Both the position numbers and the translations under genes were made by a program. A stretch of DNA of 64,000 bases from Pseudaquabacterium terrae (lineage in GTDB: Bacteria; Pseudomonadota; Gammaproteobacteria; Burkholderiales; Burkholderiaceae_C): NCBI RefSeq assembly GCF_013266755.1, contig NZ_JABRWJ010000009.1, positions 186,001 to 250,000 of the forward strand. The letters run 5' to 3'. The notes under the pieces were generated by a model, which saw only the letters and a list, made by a program, of their open reading frames with translations, had not been told where the DNA came from and searched no databases. Below, piece after piece: positions 16,988-26,127 of this stretch (positions within the stretch are counted from its first letter, which is position 1; each line of letters opens with the position of its first letter).

Positions 16988-17566
16988 TCAGCGCCCGGCC
17001 AGCGCGGCAGCGATCGCCGGCTCGTAGGCGCCATCGACCAGCACGAAGAGCATGCGGCAGGGCCGGCCCGAGCGGTTGGCCCAGGCGTGGTTGGTGCCGC
17101 GCTGCACGACCACGCTGCCCGGCTTCAGCAGCACCTCGCCGTCGTCCAGCACCAGCGTCATCTCGCCGTCGATGACGATGCCGTAGTCGATCGACTCGGT
17201 GCGGTGCATCAGCGGATGCGGCGAGTCGCGCCGCACCGTCGAGGCCGCGGCATCGCCGGCCTGCGTGAAGGCGTCTTTCATGCGGGCCGCGCCTTTGGCG
17301 AGGAAGTCCTCGGTGTCGGGCGGGATGTCGACGAAGCGGATGCGCGTGCCCTGCTTCGGCGGCGGCAGCTTCAACGGGCCGGTCGTGGGGTCGGAGCCGT
17401 TGTCCACCGGTGCGGGGGTCGCGCGCGTTTCCCACACCTCATGGAAGACGGTACCGGGGATGGCCTGGATCTCGACGACGGTGGGCAGCGGCCCGTCGCT
17501 GGAGACGACCGCGCGGCCGTCGGCATCGTGGCCGGTGACGACGCGGTGGATGGGGGGAAAGGTCAT
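16988..17566 (-). CDS. cupin domain protein
   Basis: A 192-residue single-cupin protein. The barrel core is seen as PGSVVVQRGTNHAWANRSG, with the preceding EIDYG-like and DDGEVLLK strands. Size and sequence exclude two-domain gentisate dioxygenase. Single cupins in catabolic operons often act as isomerases, small-molecule dioxygenases or effector-binding proteins; I cannot choose. ATG 17566 is set by AGGAGA seven bases upstream. A 70-base gap separates it from the upstream binding-protein gene. Confidence 0.82.
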   Translation of the reverse strand: MTFPPIHRVVTGHDADGRAVVSSDGPLPTVVEIQAIPGTVFHEVWETRATPAPVDNGSDPTTGPLKLPPPKQGTRIRFVDIPPDTEDFLAKGAARMKDAFTQAGDAAASTVRRDSPHPLMHRTESIDYGIVIDGEMTLVLDDGEVLLKPGSVVVQRGTNHAWANRSGRPCRMLFVLVDGAYEPAIAAALAGR

Positions 17567-17636
17567 GGGGCGCTTCTCCTGTGAGGTGGTGAGGTCTGGC
17601 GTGGCGCGCGCGGGACCGCGGCAACAGGCGGGCGGC

Positions 17637-18827
17637 TCAGCGCCGCAGGCGCCCGGCGCCATCGAGCAAGGTGATCTCGACGAAGGGCCGCGGCTGGCGC
17701 TGCGCGGGGCCGAACTGCACCTTCAGGCCGGGCAGCTCGAAGGTTCGCGTGGGCAGCACCTGCAGCAGGCAGGCGCGCCCGGCCTCGCGGCCGCAGGCAC
17801 GCAGCGCCTCGTGGATCACTTGCGTGGCGGCATAGGCTTCCAGCGAGGCATGGCTGCCCGGCGTGGCCGCGGGCGCCCCGGACGCCCCGGGCGCGCCCGC
17901 GGTCCCGTGCACCAGCAGCGCGCGCTGGTACTCGGCCACCAGCGGATGCAGTGCGTTGCCCGGATGCGGCACCACCTGCGTCACCAGCAGGCCGGCCTGC
18001 GGATGCGGGCCAATGCTGCCCGGCGGCCGCCCGGCCAGCGCGGCCCCGGCCTCGCTGAACACGAGGTAGTGCGTGGCGCAGGGCTGCGCGTGTGCGGCGG
18101 CCAGCGCCGCCCTGGCCTGCACGGCATCGAGGGCCAGGATGACCGCCTCGGGTCGCAGTGCGCAGACCTGGTCGACCAGGCGGCCCACCTCGGCGGGCGT
18201 GGCGCGTTCGGCCAGGCGTTCGCTGGCCACCGGCCGCGTCGCGATGCGCGTCAGCTCGAACAGCACACGCTCGCGCCCGGACTCGCCGTGTGCGTCGGCC
18301 CGCGCAATCAGCGCGTAGCGGCTCACGCCCAGCGTGTCCAGGTGCAGCAGCGCCGCGCTGGCCTCCTCCGCCACGCCGGCGCGCAGGTGGAAGACGCCTG
18401 GGCGCGGCGGATCGCGCAGCGGCTCGGCGCCCGTGGCCGGCCCCACCAGGGCGGCGCGCGGTGGCTCGCCCCCGGTCGGTGCCAGCACTTCCGCCACGGC
18501 GGCGGTGGCGCTCGCACCGTGCACACCGGTGAGGGCCACCGCACCACGCGCCAGCAGCTGCCGCGCGTTGGCCGCTGCGCGCTGCGGGTCGCCGCCATCA
18601 TCCAGCGCCAGCAGTTCCAGCGGCCGGCCGGCCACGCCGCCGCTCGCATTGGCGCGCGCCACGGCCAGCTGCGCACCATGGCGCAGCCCCAGGCCGTAGG
18701 CGGCATCGGGGCCGGTCAGCGGCGCCGTCAGGCCGATGGCCAGCGGCTGGGCTCGCGCGCCCGGCGCCGCAGCGGCCAGCGTCAGCAGCAGGGCTGCCAA
18801 CGCATGAAAGACGCGGCCTCGGCCCAT
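17637..18827 (-). CDS. periplasmic binding protein, branched-chain amino acid (LivK) type
   Basis: A 396-residue exported type-I periplasmic binding protein. A Sec signal peptide covers about 1-26 (LAALLLTLAAAAPGARA), followed by IGLTAPLTGPDAAYG, the standard opening of Peripla_BP_6 proteins in high-affinity branched-chain or aromatic-acid uptake. No Liv-type permease or ATPase gene is present in the window. Its ATG overlaps the stop of the chemoreceptor gene (TGATG), so it may present a ligand to that receptor or serve a transporter encoded elsewhere. Confidence 0.88.
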   Translation of the reverse strand: MGRGRVFHALAALLLTLAAAAPGARAQPLAIGLTAPLTGPDAAYGLGLRHGAQLAVARANASGGVAGRPLELLALDDGGDPQRAAANARQLLARGAVALTGVHGASATAAVAEVLAPTGGEPPRAALVGPATGAEPLRDPPRPGVFHLRAGVAEEASAALLHLDTLGVSRYALIARADAHGESGRERVLFELTRIATRPVASERLAERATPAEVGRLVDQVCALRPEAVILALDAVQARAALAAAHAQPCATHYLVFSEAGAALAGRPPGSIGPHPQAGLLVTQVVPHPGNALHPLVAEYQRALLVHGTAGAPGASGAPAATPGSHASLEAYAATQVIHEALRACGREAGRACLLQVLPTRTFELPGLKVQFGPAQRQPRPFVEITLLDGAGRLRR

Positions 18828-20479
18828 CACGCTTCGCCGGTCCGGTGAGGCGGCCGGTCGTGCAGGCCGGCGGCGGCAGCGGCCGGCGCGGGCTCCGTCG
18901 CCACGCCGACCTCGAAGCCCGCGATCACGCCCTGCAGCTCGCCGGCCCGCTGCTGCAGCGAGGCCGCGGCCGCGGTCAGCTGCTCGGCCAGCGCGGCGTT
19001 CTGCTGCGTGCTGCCATCCAGCTGCAGCACGGCACCGTCGATGCGGGCCAGCACCTCGCTCTGCCGGGCCGAGCCGGCCGCGATGCCCTCCACCGTCTGC
19101 GCGACGCCGCGGGCCGTGTCGACCAGGCGGTTCACGCTGGCATCCACATCGGCCACGCTGGCCGAACCCTGGCCGATGCGTTCCGCGGTCTCGGTGCTGA
19201 GCCCGCGGATCTGGCCCGCGGCCTGCGCGGCGCGCTGCGCCAGCTGGCGCACCTCGGCCGCGACGACGGCGAAGCCGCGCCCGTGCGCGCCGGCGCGTGC
19301 CGCCTCCACCGAGGCATTCAGCGCCAGCACATTGGTCTGGAAGGCGATGCCGTCGATGGCTTCGACGATCTGCGTGATGCGCCGCGCGGCCGCTTCGATG
19401 GACTGCATCTGCGCCACCAGCCGCGCGACCGCGTCATGGCCCTGCTGCGCATCGCGCCGGGCGCCGCCGGCCAGCGCTGCGGCCTCGCGCGCGGCGTGCA
19501 CGCTGGCGGCCAGCGTCTCGCCGAGGCCGCGCACCGCCGAGGCCGTCTCGGCCAATCGCGCCGCCGCGTGCTCGGTGCGGTCGGACAGGTGCTGGCTGCC
19601 GGCGCCGATCTCGCGGCTGGCCCCGAGCACCGCATCGGCCGAGCGGCCCAGCGCGCGCACGGTGTCGCGCAGGCGGCCCTGCATCGTCGCCATCGCGGCC
19701 GCGAGCCGGCCGAACTCGTCGCCGCGGTCCGTGTCGATCGGCGCGTCGAGCTGGCCGTCGGCGATGGCTTCGGCCACCGCCACCGCGCCGGCGATGGGCC
19801 GGCTGATGCCGCGCACCAGGCCGGCCGCCATCGCCAGCGCCGCGCCGATCGCCACCACGGCCACGGCCGCCAGGCCCAGCGTGGCCAGCCGCTGCCGCTG
19901 TGTCGCCCGCGCGAACTCGTCGCGGGTGGCGCGGCTGGCGCTTTCCACCAGCGTGTCGATCTGGGCGCGCCAGCGCCCCTCGGCCGACTCCGCCGGAAGC
20001 AGCAAGGCCAGCGCGCCCTCGGTGCCAGCGCCGCCCTGCAGGCTCTTCATCGCCGCCTCGTACACCGGGGCGACAGACTCGCGCAGCTGGCGCACCTCGG
20101 CCAGGCCGGCGCGCATGGCGGGGTCCGCGCCGCCGCCCTCCAGCATTGCGCCGAGCGCGGCCTCGGCGTCCAGGTACGCGCGCTCGGCCGCCTTCAAGTC
20201 GGCCGCCTGGGCCTTGAGGTCGTCGGCATCGCTGACCACCAGCAGCGCCCGCAGCCGCTCCATCCACTTCAGCTGCGCGGCATGGAGCCGGTGCGCCAGC
20301 TCGCCGCGCTGGCCGTGGCCCTCGACGATGGTGTGCAGCTGCGCGCTCATCTCGCGCAGCTGCCACACCCCGCCGCAGGCCAGCACCAGCAGCAGCGCGA
20401 CCAGCGAACCCACGCCCAGCCACAGGCGCTGGCGCACGCCCAGCGGTCGGACGCGCATCACGGCGAACGGGCGGCGCAT
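18827..20479 (-). CDS. methyl-accepting chemotaxis protein
   Basis: A 550-residue chemoreceptor. It has TM1 at about 17-38, a periplasmic helical sensor of about 165 residues (four-helix-bundle type by length), TM2 near 205-228, a HAMP domain, and a cytoplasmic signalling coil with the conserved tip ([18 protein letters not shown]). There is no CheR-binding pentapeptide at the C-terminus. It lies inside the catabolic operon, 3 bases after the cyclase gene and overlapping the binding-protein gene, so it probably steers cells toward the operon substrate. Confidence 0.95.
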   Translation of the reverse strand: MRRPFAVMRVRPLGVRQRLWLGVGSLVALLLVLACGGVWQLREMSAQLHTIVEGHGQRGELAHRLHAAQLKWMERLRALLVVSDADDLKAQAADLKAAERAYLDAEAALGAMLEGGGADPAMRAGLAEVRQLRESVAPVYEAAMKSLQGGAGTEGALALLLPAESAEGRWRAQIDTLVESASRATRDEFARATQRQRLATLGLAAVAVVAIGAALAMAAGLVRGISRPIAGAVAVAEAIADGQLDAPIDTDRGDEFGRLAAAMATMQGRLRDTVRALGRSADAVLGASREIGAGSQHLSDRTEHAAARLAETASAVRGLGETLAASVHAAREAAALAGGARRDAQQGHDAVARLVAQMQSIEAAARRITQIVEAIDGIAFQTNVLALNASVEAARAGAHGRGFAVVAAEVRQLAQRAAQAAGQIRGLSTETAERIGQGSASVADVDASVNRLVDTARGVAQTVEGIAAGSARQSEVLARIDGAVLQLDGSTQQNAALAEQLTAAAASLQQRAGELQGVIAGFEVGVATEPAPAAAAAGLHDRPPHRTGEA

Positions 20480-20481
20480 GG

Positions 20482-21276
20482 TCAGGCCTCGAAGATCGCC
20501 ACCGCGCGCGTCCAGCCGGCACTGGCGCCGCGGATCTTGTGCGGGAAGCAGCTGATGGTGAAGCCGTGGGCGGGCAGCGCCTCCAGGTTGTGCAGCTTCT
20601 CCAGATGGCAGTAGCCGATGTCGCGGCCGGCCTTGTGGCCTTCCCAGATCAGCGACTTGTCGCCGGTCTCGGCCACTTTCTTTGCGGTATAGGCGAACGG
20701 CGCGTCCCAGCTCCACGCGTCGGTGCCGGTCAGGCGCACGCCACGTTCGAGCAGGTACATCGTCGCCGCGTAGCCCATGCCGCAGCCTGCGCCGAGGTAG
20801 TCGGGGCGGCCGTAGCGCGAGCCGGCGCGGGTGTTGACGACGACGATGTCCAGCGGCTGCAACTCATGGCCGATGCGCTTCAGCTCCGCCTCGACATCGG
20901 TCGCGGTCGCGACGTAGCCATCGGGGAAGTGGCGGAAGTCGAGCTTGACGCCGGGCTGGAAGCACCACTCCAGCGGCACCTCGTCGATGGTGATCGATGG
21001 GCGGCTGCCGCCGATCTTCGCGTCCTGGGTGGAATGGAAGTGCCAGGGCGCGTCCAGGTGGGTGCCGTTGTGCGTCGTCAGCGTCACCCACTCGGCCGCG
21101 GCCGCTTCGCCCTCGGGATAGTCCTCGGGCTTCGTGCCCGGCAGCATCGCCATGAACTCGGGCAGCGTGTCGGCGTGCTTCTGGTAGGTGATCTTCGGCG
21201 CCAGCGGCGGCGGGTCGGACAGCACGTCGTTCTCGAGGTAGATCGAGAGGTCGACGAAACGGCGGATTGGTTTCAT
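20482..21276 (-). CDS. cyclase family hydrolase (kynurenine formamidase/isatin hydrolase fold)
   Basis: A 264-residue member of the cyclase family, with the metal motif [12 protein letters not shown] at residues 69-80. Family members hydrolyse cyclic or linear amides and lactones (N-formylkynurenine, isatin). Here it could open a lactone or lactam formed during ring degradation. The ATG overlaps the MFS stop (ATGA), showing translational coupling. The substrate is unknown. Confidence 0.88.
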   Translation of the reverse strand: MKPIRRFVDLSIYLENDVLSDPPPLAPKITYQKHADTLPEFMAMLPGTKPEDYPEGEAAAAEWVTLTTHNGTHLDAPWHFHSTQDAKIGGSRPSITIDEVPLEWCFQPGVKLDFRHFPDGYVATATDVEAELKRIGHELQPLDIVVVNTRAGSRYGRPDYLGAGCGMGYAATMYLLERGVRLTGTDAWSWDAPFAYTAKKVAETGDKSLIWEGHKAGRDIGYCHLEKLHNLEALPAHGFTISCFPHKIRGASAGWTRAVAIFEA

Positions 21277-22448
21277 GCGAGGGCACTCCGGGAGGCGGCC
21301 GCCGGCGCGGGCAGCCGCGAGAAGCAGGCAACGGCGATCGTGGCGATCACCGCGGCCGCGACGGCCAGGCTGCCGTAGCCGAAGGCCTTGACCAGCGTGC
21401 CGCCGAGGATGGGGCCGATCGCCGCGCCGGTCATCACCATGGCCGGCGTCGCGGCGAGCGCCCGGCCGCTGGGCTCCAGCCGCGCGAGCAGCCCGAAGCC
21501 GAAGGTGTGGGTAAAGATCATCACCGCGGCGAACACCGAGGCGGAGGCCGCATAGGGCGCGAACACGGTGGACTGCATGATCAGCGCGACCAGCAGCGCC
21601 TGCAGCACCGGCCCGCTCAGCAGCACCGTGCGCGCCGACCAGCGTTTCTCCAGCAGCGCGGCGAGCGCCGCCGGGAACAGGTTGACCACGCTCAGCGCCA
21701 CCAGCACGCCGGTGACCGCAGCGAGCCCGAAGCCGCGCTCGTTGCCGACGCGTTCCAGGAACGCGAAGGTCATCGCCTGCACCAGGCCCATGCAGCCGAT
21801 GCCGACGACGCCGAACCAGATCGCGGACGGCATGGGCGCGCCGCGGCCGGCCGGCTCGGCAACGCGCAATGGCGCGGCGTCGCGCGCCGCCGCGCCGTCG
21901 GCATGCGGGAAGGACCCGGCCGCCACCAGCGCGGCCAGCGCCATCACCGCGGCGAAGACACGGAACAGCGCCGGCCCGCCGACCGCCGCCAGCAGCGGCG
22001 GCACCACCGCGAAGAAGGCGATCGCGAACACGCCGAGCGCGATGCCGACGAGGGCGAACAGCCGGTGCGGGTTGGCGCCGCGCGCGATCGTGCCGTGCGT
22101 GACGCTCAAGGCCGAGCCCGCCGCGAAGCCCGCCAGCGCGTGCAGCACGGCCATCGTCTTGAAGTCCTGCGACAGCGCGACGCCGAAGAAGGCCAGCCCC
22201 GCGACGCCGAAGCCCGCAGCGGTGACGGCGCGCCGCGGCAGCCGGCCAAAGCGCGGCGCCAGCATCACGCTCGCGACCACCGCCGCGGCCAGGAACAGCG
22301 TTGCCAGCGCGCCGGCCTGCTGCGGATCGAAGCCGTGGTGGCTGATCAGCGTGCCGACCCACACCGGCAGCGCGACCAGGTCGACCATGCCGGCGCAGTG
22401 CGCCACCATCAGCGCGATCCGGCCGCGCCGTGAATCTGCGGTGACCAT
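21273..22448 (-). CDS. MFS transporter
   Basis: A 391-residue inner-membrane protein with about twelve hydrophobic segments, an early acidic residue in TM1 (CAGMVDLVALPVWVG) and the mid-protein basic loop typical of the major facilitator superfamily. Within a catabolic operon it probably imports the aromatic acid or a partly degraded product. It overlaps the downstream cyclase gene by 4 bases and follows the monooxygenase gene by 13. Confidence 0.9.
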   Translation of the reverse strand: MVTADSRRGRIALMVAHCAGMVDLVALPVWVGTLISHHGFDPQQAGALATLFLAAAVVASVMLAPRFGRLPRRAVTAAGFGVAGLAFFGVALSQDFKTMAVLHALAGFAAGSALSVTHGTIARGANPHRLFALVGIALGVFAIAFFAVVPPLLAAVGGPALFRVFAAVMALAALVAAGSFPHADGAAARDAAPLRVAEPAGRGAPMPSAIWFGVVGIGCMGLVQAMTFAFLERVGNERGFGLAAVTGVLVALSVVNLFPAALAALLEKRWSARTVLLSGPVLQALLVALIMQSTVFAPYAASASVFAAVMIFTHTFGFGLLARLEPSGRALAATPAMVMTGAAIGPILGGTLVKAFGYGSLAVAAAVIATIAVACFSRLPAPAAASRSALA

Positions 22449-22461
22449 CGCAGCCCCCGGG

Positions 22462-23589
22462 TCAGATCGGCTGCGCCAGCGCCATCAGCGACTCGCGCAT
22501 GATGCGGCCGTGCTCGTCCTTGTCGCCGTTGGCGATCTCGATCTCGCCCAGGCGCGCGGAGTTCTCGACCACCATGCGGCAGCGCTCCCAGCGCCGCGCC
22601 TCGAAGGCGGCGAGCGCGGCGACGATGCCGGCATGGCGCCCGATCTCCTCGGCCAGCACGATCGCGTCCTCGATGCCGATGCAGGCGCCCGACGCCAGGT
22701 GCGGCGTCGTCGCGTGCACCGTGTCGCCGATCAGCACGACGCGGCCCGTGGACCACGGCCGCGGCATCAGCAGGCCCTCGAGCGGGCGGAACACGATCTG
22801 CGAATCGGCGCCGATCTGCTCGCGGATGCGCTGCACCAGCGGCGCCGAGAACGGCGCGAGCAGCGCGCGCAGCTGCTCCACGAAGCTCGCGGGGTCGACG
22901 TGCTCGTTGTTCGGCCGGTGCTCGGTGACGAACAGGTACATCGAATCGCGCGAGACCGGATTCACGCCCGGCTTCACGCGGCCCATCCACATCATCGCGC
23001 CCTGCACCTCGGGCGGCCGCGGCAGCACCGCGCGCCAGACGGCCTGGCCGCTGTAGCGCGGCTCCGGTGCGTCGGGAAAGAGGGTGCCGCGTACTTTGGA
23101 GTACAGGCCGTCGGCGCCGATCACCAGGTCGTAGCGGCGTCGCCCGCCGTCGGTGAAGCTGACGTCGACGCCCTCGGCGTCGGGCTCGATCTGGGTGAAC
23201 GTGCAGCCCAGCCGCACGTTGGTGCCGGAGGCCCGCGTGGCCTCGGCGAGCAGGCGGGCGAGCACCGGCCGCAGGATCGCGCCGCTGCCGGGCACGTCCG
23301 GCCCGGCCACACGCGGCGTCGGCAGCGTCGCCAGCGGCGTGCCGTCGGCCAGGAAGGTCGTCACGCCGTCGGCCGCGTTGCCCTCACGCAGGAAGGCCTC
23401 GAGGATGCCGAGCTGGCGGAACGCGCGCAGCGTCGCGCCGCCGAGGCTGATGCCGGCGCCGTAGTTGCGCCAGCCGGGGTCGATCTCGACCAGGTCGACC
23501 TGGGCGCCTCGCTTGGTGCATTCGATGGCGGCCGACATGCCGGAAAAGCCGCCGCCGATGATCAGGATGCGTCGGGCTGCGAGTGTCAT
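22462..23589 (-). CDS. FAD-dependent aromatic monooxygenase (group A)
   Basis: A 375-residue flavoprotein hydroxylase. It has the Rossmann motif IIGGGFSGMSAAI near residue 8, DLVIGADGLYSKVR (DG motif) and VLIGDTVHATTPH (GD motif). These mark the salicylate/6-hydroxynicotinate hydroxylase group, which uses NAD(P)H and O2 to hydroxylate an activated ring. It is one of three such enzymes in this operon. ATG 23589 overlaps the Rieske gene stop (ATGA). Confidence 0.92.
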   Translation of the reverse strand: MTLAARRILIIGGGFSGMSAAIECTKRGAQVDLVEIDPGWRNYGAGISLGGATLRAFRQLGILEAFLREGNAADGVTTFLADGTPLATLPTPRVAGPDVPGSGAILRPVLARLLAEATRASGTNVRLGCTFTQIEPDAEGVDVSFTDGGRRRYDLVIGADGLYSKVRGTLFPDAPEPRYSGQAVWRAVLPRPPEVQGAMMWMGRVKPGVNPVSRDSMYLFVTEHRPNNEHVDPASFVEQLRALLAPFSAPLVQRIREQIGADSQIVFRPLEGLLMPRPWSTGRVVLIGDTVHATTPHLASGACIGIEDAIVLAEEIGRHAGIVAALAAFEARRWERCRMVVENSARLGEIEIANGDKDEHGRIMRESLMALAQPI

Positions 23590-23936
23590 TGGCTTGTCTC
23601 CTCGTGCGGGGAATCGGCGAGGTGGACCTCGCCATTGGCATGGATGTGCAGCGGCACCGGCGTCAGCGACTGGCCCAGGCAGGGCCCGAGCGTGCAGCGG
23701 CCGGTGGGGATCTCGAACTGGGCGCCGTGCGCGCCGCAGACGATGCGGTCGCGCGCGGCGTTCAGGAAGGCGTTCTTGCGCCACGCCATCGGGGTGCCGT
23801 GGTGCGGGCAGGCATTGACCCAGGCGTGCAGCGCGGGCCCGTGGCGCACGACGAGGACCGTGTCGCGGCCGCTGGCATGCGGGTCGAAGCCGCGCGAGTC
23901 GCCCTCGGGCAGGTCGTCGAGGTGGCACAGGCGCAT
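23586..23936 (-). CDS. Rieske [2Fe-2S] ferredoxin
   Basis: A 116-residue Rieske protein with both ligand pairs: Cys43 and His45 (CPHHGTPM), Cys67 and His70 (CGAHGAQF). It resembles the small ferredoxins of ring-hydroxylating systems. No terminal oxygenase alpha subunit is encoded nearby, so it may donate electrons to an oxygenase encoded elsewhere or reactivate the extradiol dioxygenase iron, as XylT-type ferredoxins do (with a different cluster). It lies 20 bases after the extradiol gene and is coupled to the monooxygenase gene. Confidence 0.92.
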   Translation of the reverse strand: MRLCHLDDLPEGDSRGFDPHASGRDTVLVVRHGPALHAWVNACPHHGTPMAWRKNAFLNAARDRIVCGAHGAQFEIPTGRCTLGPCLGQSLTPVPLHIHANGEVHLADSPHEETSQ

Positions 23937-23956
23937 GGTCGGGCTCGCGTGCGCGT

Positions 23957-24910
23957 TCAGGGCTTCGCCGCCGGCGGCGCAGCGCCCTCTCCGCCCGGCG
24001 ACGGCGGACCCGAGGGTGCCCACTTCTGCCGGTACTGGAACAGGAAGGCCTGCGACGCATCGGCACCCATGCCCGTCTCGCGCGCGGTCCAGGTGTCGTC
24101 GTGCAGGTCCATGTCGGCGTCGTACTCCACGTGGCAGCCCAGCGGCGAGTTGAAGTACCAGAACCAGTTGCTGCCGTACAAGTGCCGCCCCGGGCCCCAG
24201 AAGCTCTCGTAGCCCTTCTCGACGAAGCGCGTGCCCGCCAGCAGCACCTCGGTCGGCCCGCCCAGGTGGAAGGTGAAGTGCTCGCAGCCCTTCATGAACG
24301 GCGGTGTCTCGATCATGAACAGCGTGTGGTGGTCGAGCGTGCCCGCCGGTCGCAGGAAGGGGCCGACGCCGGTGAAGCGGTCGGTGCAGACGAAGCCGAG
24401 CCGCGTGTAGAAGGCCTCGGCCTTCGCGACGTCGGGCACGAAGTAGACGACGTGCGACAGCGTGCGCGGCAGCGCCGGCATGTCGGGCGCGACGCCGATC
24501 TCGTTCGGTGCACGCTGCGGCGAGGCGCCGGGCGCGTTGACCGTCTCGGGCGCCAGCGCGAGCGGCCGGCGCACGCTGACCTGGAAAGCGAGCGCAAAAC
24601 CCATGTCGTCCACGCAGCGCAGCACGCCGTCGCGCCGGCTCACCTCGCGGTCGCGGCGCAGCTCGGCCTCGATCGCATCGAGCGTCGCGGCGTCGGCGAC
24701 GCCGTAGACGGTCTCGCGCAGCAGGCTGGCGGTGCCCAGGGCGGGCGGCAACGCCGGGTCGTCCTTCGCCCGCAGCACGACGGCTGTGCCGTCCAGTGCC
24801 TCGTAGCGGCCTGCACCCACGTCCTTCAGGCCATAGTCGATCAGGTACTGGCCGCAGGCGGCGAGGTCGTCGACGCCGAAGACCAGCGCGTCGGGTCCGA
24901 TGATGTTCAT
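23957..24910 (-). CDS. extradiol ring-cleavage dioxygenase, VOC family
   Basis: A 317-residue two-module VOC (glyoxalase-fold) protein like BphC-type extradiol dioxygenases. The C-terminal module supplies the Fe(II) ligands: His153 (LSHVVYF), His211 or His215 (HFTFH) and Glu262 in SPLGCHVEYD. The predicted reaction is meta-cleavage of a catechol made by the adjacent flavin hydroxylases. The Pro/Ala-rich tail after about 300 is unusual. The next gene encodes a hydrolase suited to the ring-opened product. Confidence 0.88.
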   Translation of the reverse strand: MNIIGPDALVFGVDDLAACGQYLIDYGLKDVGAGRYEALDGTAVVLRAKDDPALPPALGTASLLRETVYGVADAATLDAIEAELRRDREVSRRDGVLRCVDDMGFALAFQVSVRRPLALAPETVNAPGASPQRAPNEIGVAPDMPALPRTLSHVVYFVPDVAKAEAFYTRLGFVCTDRFTGVGPFLRPAGTLDHHTLFMIETPPFMKGCEHFTFHLGGPTEVLLAGTRFVEKGYESFWGPGRHLYGSNWFWYFNSPLGCHVEYDADMDLHDDTWTARETGMGADASQAFLFQYRQKWAPSGPPSPGGEGAAPPAAKP

Positions 24911-24931
24911 CCTTGGGATCTCCGTGGAAAG

Positions 24932-26098
24932 TCAGGCGGCCGTGCGTGCACCGAGGGTCTCGGCGACCCAGTCGGCGATGTACTGGCCGGCGTTGATGCT
25001 GTTGTCGAAGCTGGCGTGCTGCACGCCGCCTTCGCGGTCGGTGAAGATCTTCAGCTCGCGCTTCGGGCTGTTGACCAGCTGCTCGTAGGTGCGGTGCGCC
25101 CACTTCAGCGGGATCTGCGAATCGCGCTCGCCATGCGTCACGAGGAAGGGCACGCGGATCTTCTCGACCACGCCGTCGAGGTGCACGTCCTCGGCGATGC
25201 GCATGAAGTCCTCGATGTCCTTCGCGCCCCAGACCCAGCAGACGTGGGCCCAGTAGTGCGGCACCGGAAAGTCGCCCTCCTTCTCGAGGCGGCGCTTCTG
25301 CACGTCGCGCCAGTCGTGGTTGGCGCCCCAGGCCACGCCGCAGGCAAAACGCGGCTCCATCGCGACGGCGCGCGGGCAGTAGTAGCCGCCGAGCGAGACG
25401 CCCTCGCAGCCGATGCGCTTCGGATCGACGCCCCCGCGCGTCTCGAGCCAGTCGACCACGCGGCTGGCCCAGTGCTCGGCGTCGAAGCGCGCGGTCAGGC
25501 CCTGCAGGCGCAGCGCCTCGCCGGTGCCCGGCTGGTCGACGATCAGCGACGACACCCCGCGCCGGGCCAGCCAGGCGGGCAGGCCCACGAGGTACTTCAT
25601 CTCCTTGGTCGAGTCCAGGCCGTTGAGCTGCACCAGGACCGGCGCGCGCTGGCCCGGTGCGAGACCGTCGGCGCGGCGGTAGAGGGCCGAGAGGTGCTTG
25701 CCTTCGTACGGGATCTCGACACGCTGCACCGGGTCGCCGAGCAGCCGCATGCCCTTCTGGAACAGCGCGAGTTCACGCTGATAGATGGCCATGCGACCTT
25801 CCGAGCCATGCGCCTGCAGACGCTCGGCGGTGGTGAGGTAGGCCGACGCGCGCCGGTACTTCTCGCCGGCCGAGAGCAGGCGGCCGCGCGCCTCGTCCTC
25901 GGCGGCCAGTTCGCACAGCGTGTCGGCCATCGTCAGCCAGGTCTCGCGGAAGGCCTGCGTGCCGGCGGCATCCGGCGCCTTGGCGGCCTCCTGCAGCGGC
26001 GCGCACATCATCTCGATCTCGCCGATGCGCGCGCCCATCTCGATCGCGAGGTTGACCGAGAGGTTCCAGACGTAGTTGGTGGGGAAGTACTTGAACAT
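24932..26098 (-). CDS. alpha/beta hydrolase, DHPON-hydrolase (C-C bond) type
   Basis: A 388-residue alpha/beta hydrolase with a long N-terminal helical part (1-120) before the core. The nucleophile elbow is GVSLGG with Ser235; the acid lies in THGERDSQIP and the histidine in GGVQHASFDN. This layout matches the 2,6-dihydroxypseudooxynicotine hydrolase/FrsA-like family, which includes C-C bond hydrolases. It would cleave the product of the extradiol enzyme 21 bases downstream. ATG 26098 was chosen because the family's N-terminus begins there. Confidence 0.85.
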   Translation of the reverse strand: MFKYFPTNYVWNLSVNLAIEMGARIGEIEMMCAPLQEAAKAPDAAGTQAFRETWLTMADTLCELAAEDEARGRLLSAGEKYRRASAYLTTAERLQAHGSEGRMAIYQRELALFQKGMRLLGDPVQRVEIPYEGKHLSALYRRADGLAPGQRAPVLVQLNGLDSTKEMKYLVGLPAWLARRGVSSLIVDQPGTGEALRLQGLTARFDAEHWASRVVDWLETRGGVDPKRIGCEGVSLGGYYCPRAVAMEPRFACGVAWGANHDWRDVQKRRLEKEGDFPVPHYWAHVCWVWGAKDIEDFMRIAEDVHLDGVVEKIRVPFLVTHGERDSQIPLKWAHRTYEQLVNSPKRELKIFTDREGGVQHASFDNSINAGQYIADWVAETLGARTAA

Positions 26099-26127
26099 GG
26101 GTGGCTTTCGTGGGCTCCAGCGTGGCG

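Noticed and set aside
21568-24153. 861-codon plus-strand open frame
   Set aside because: Antisense to the MFS, monooxygenase, Rieske and extradiol genes, all with intact motifs; no family features.
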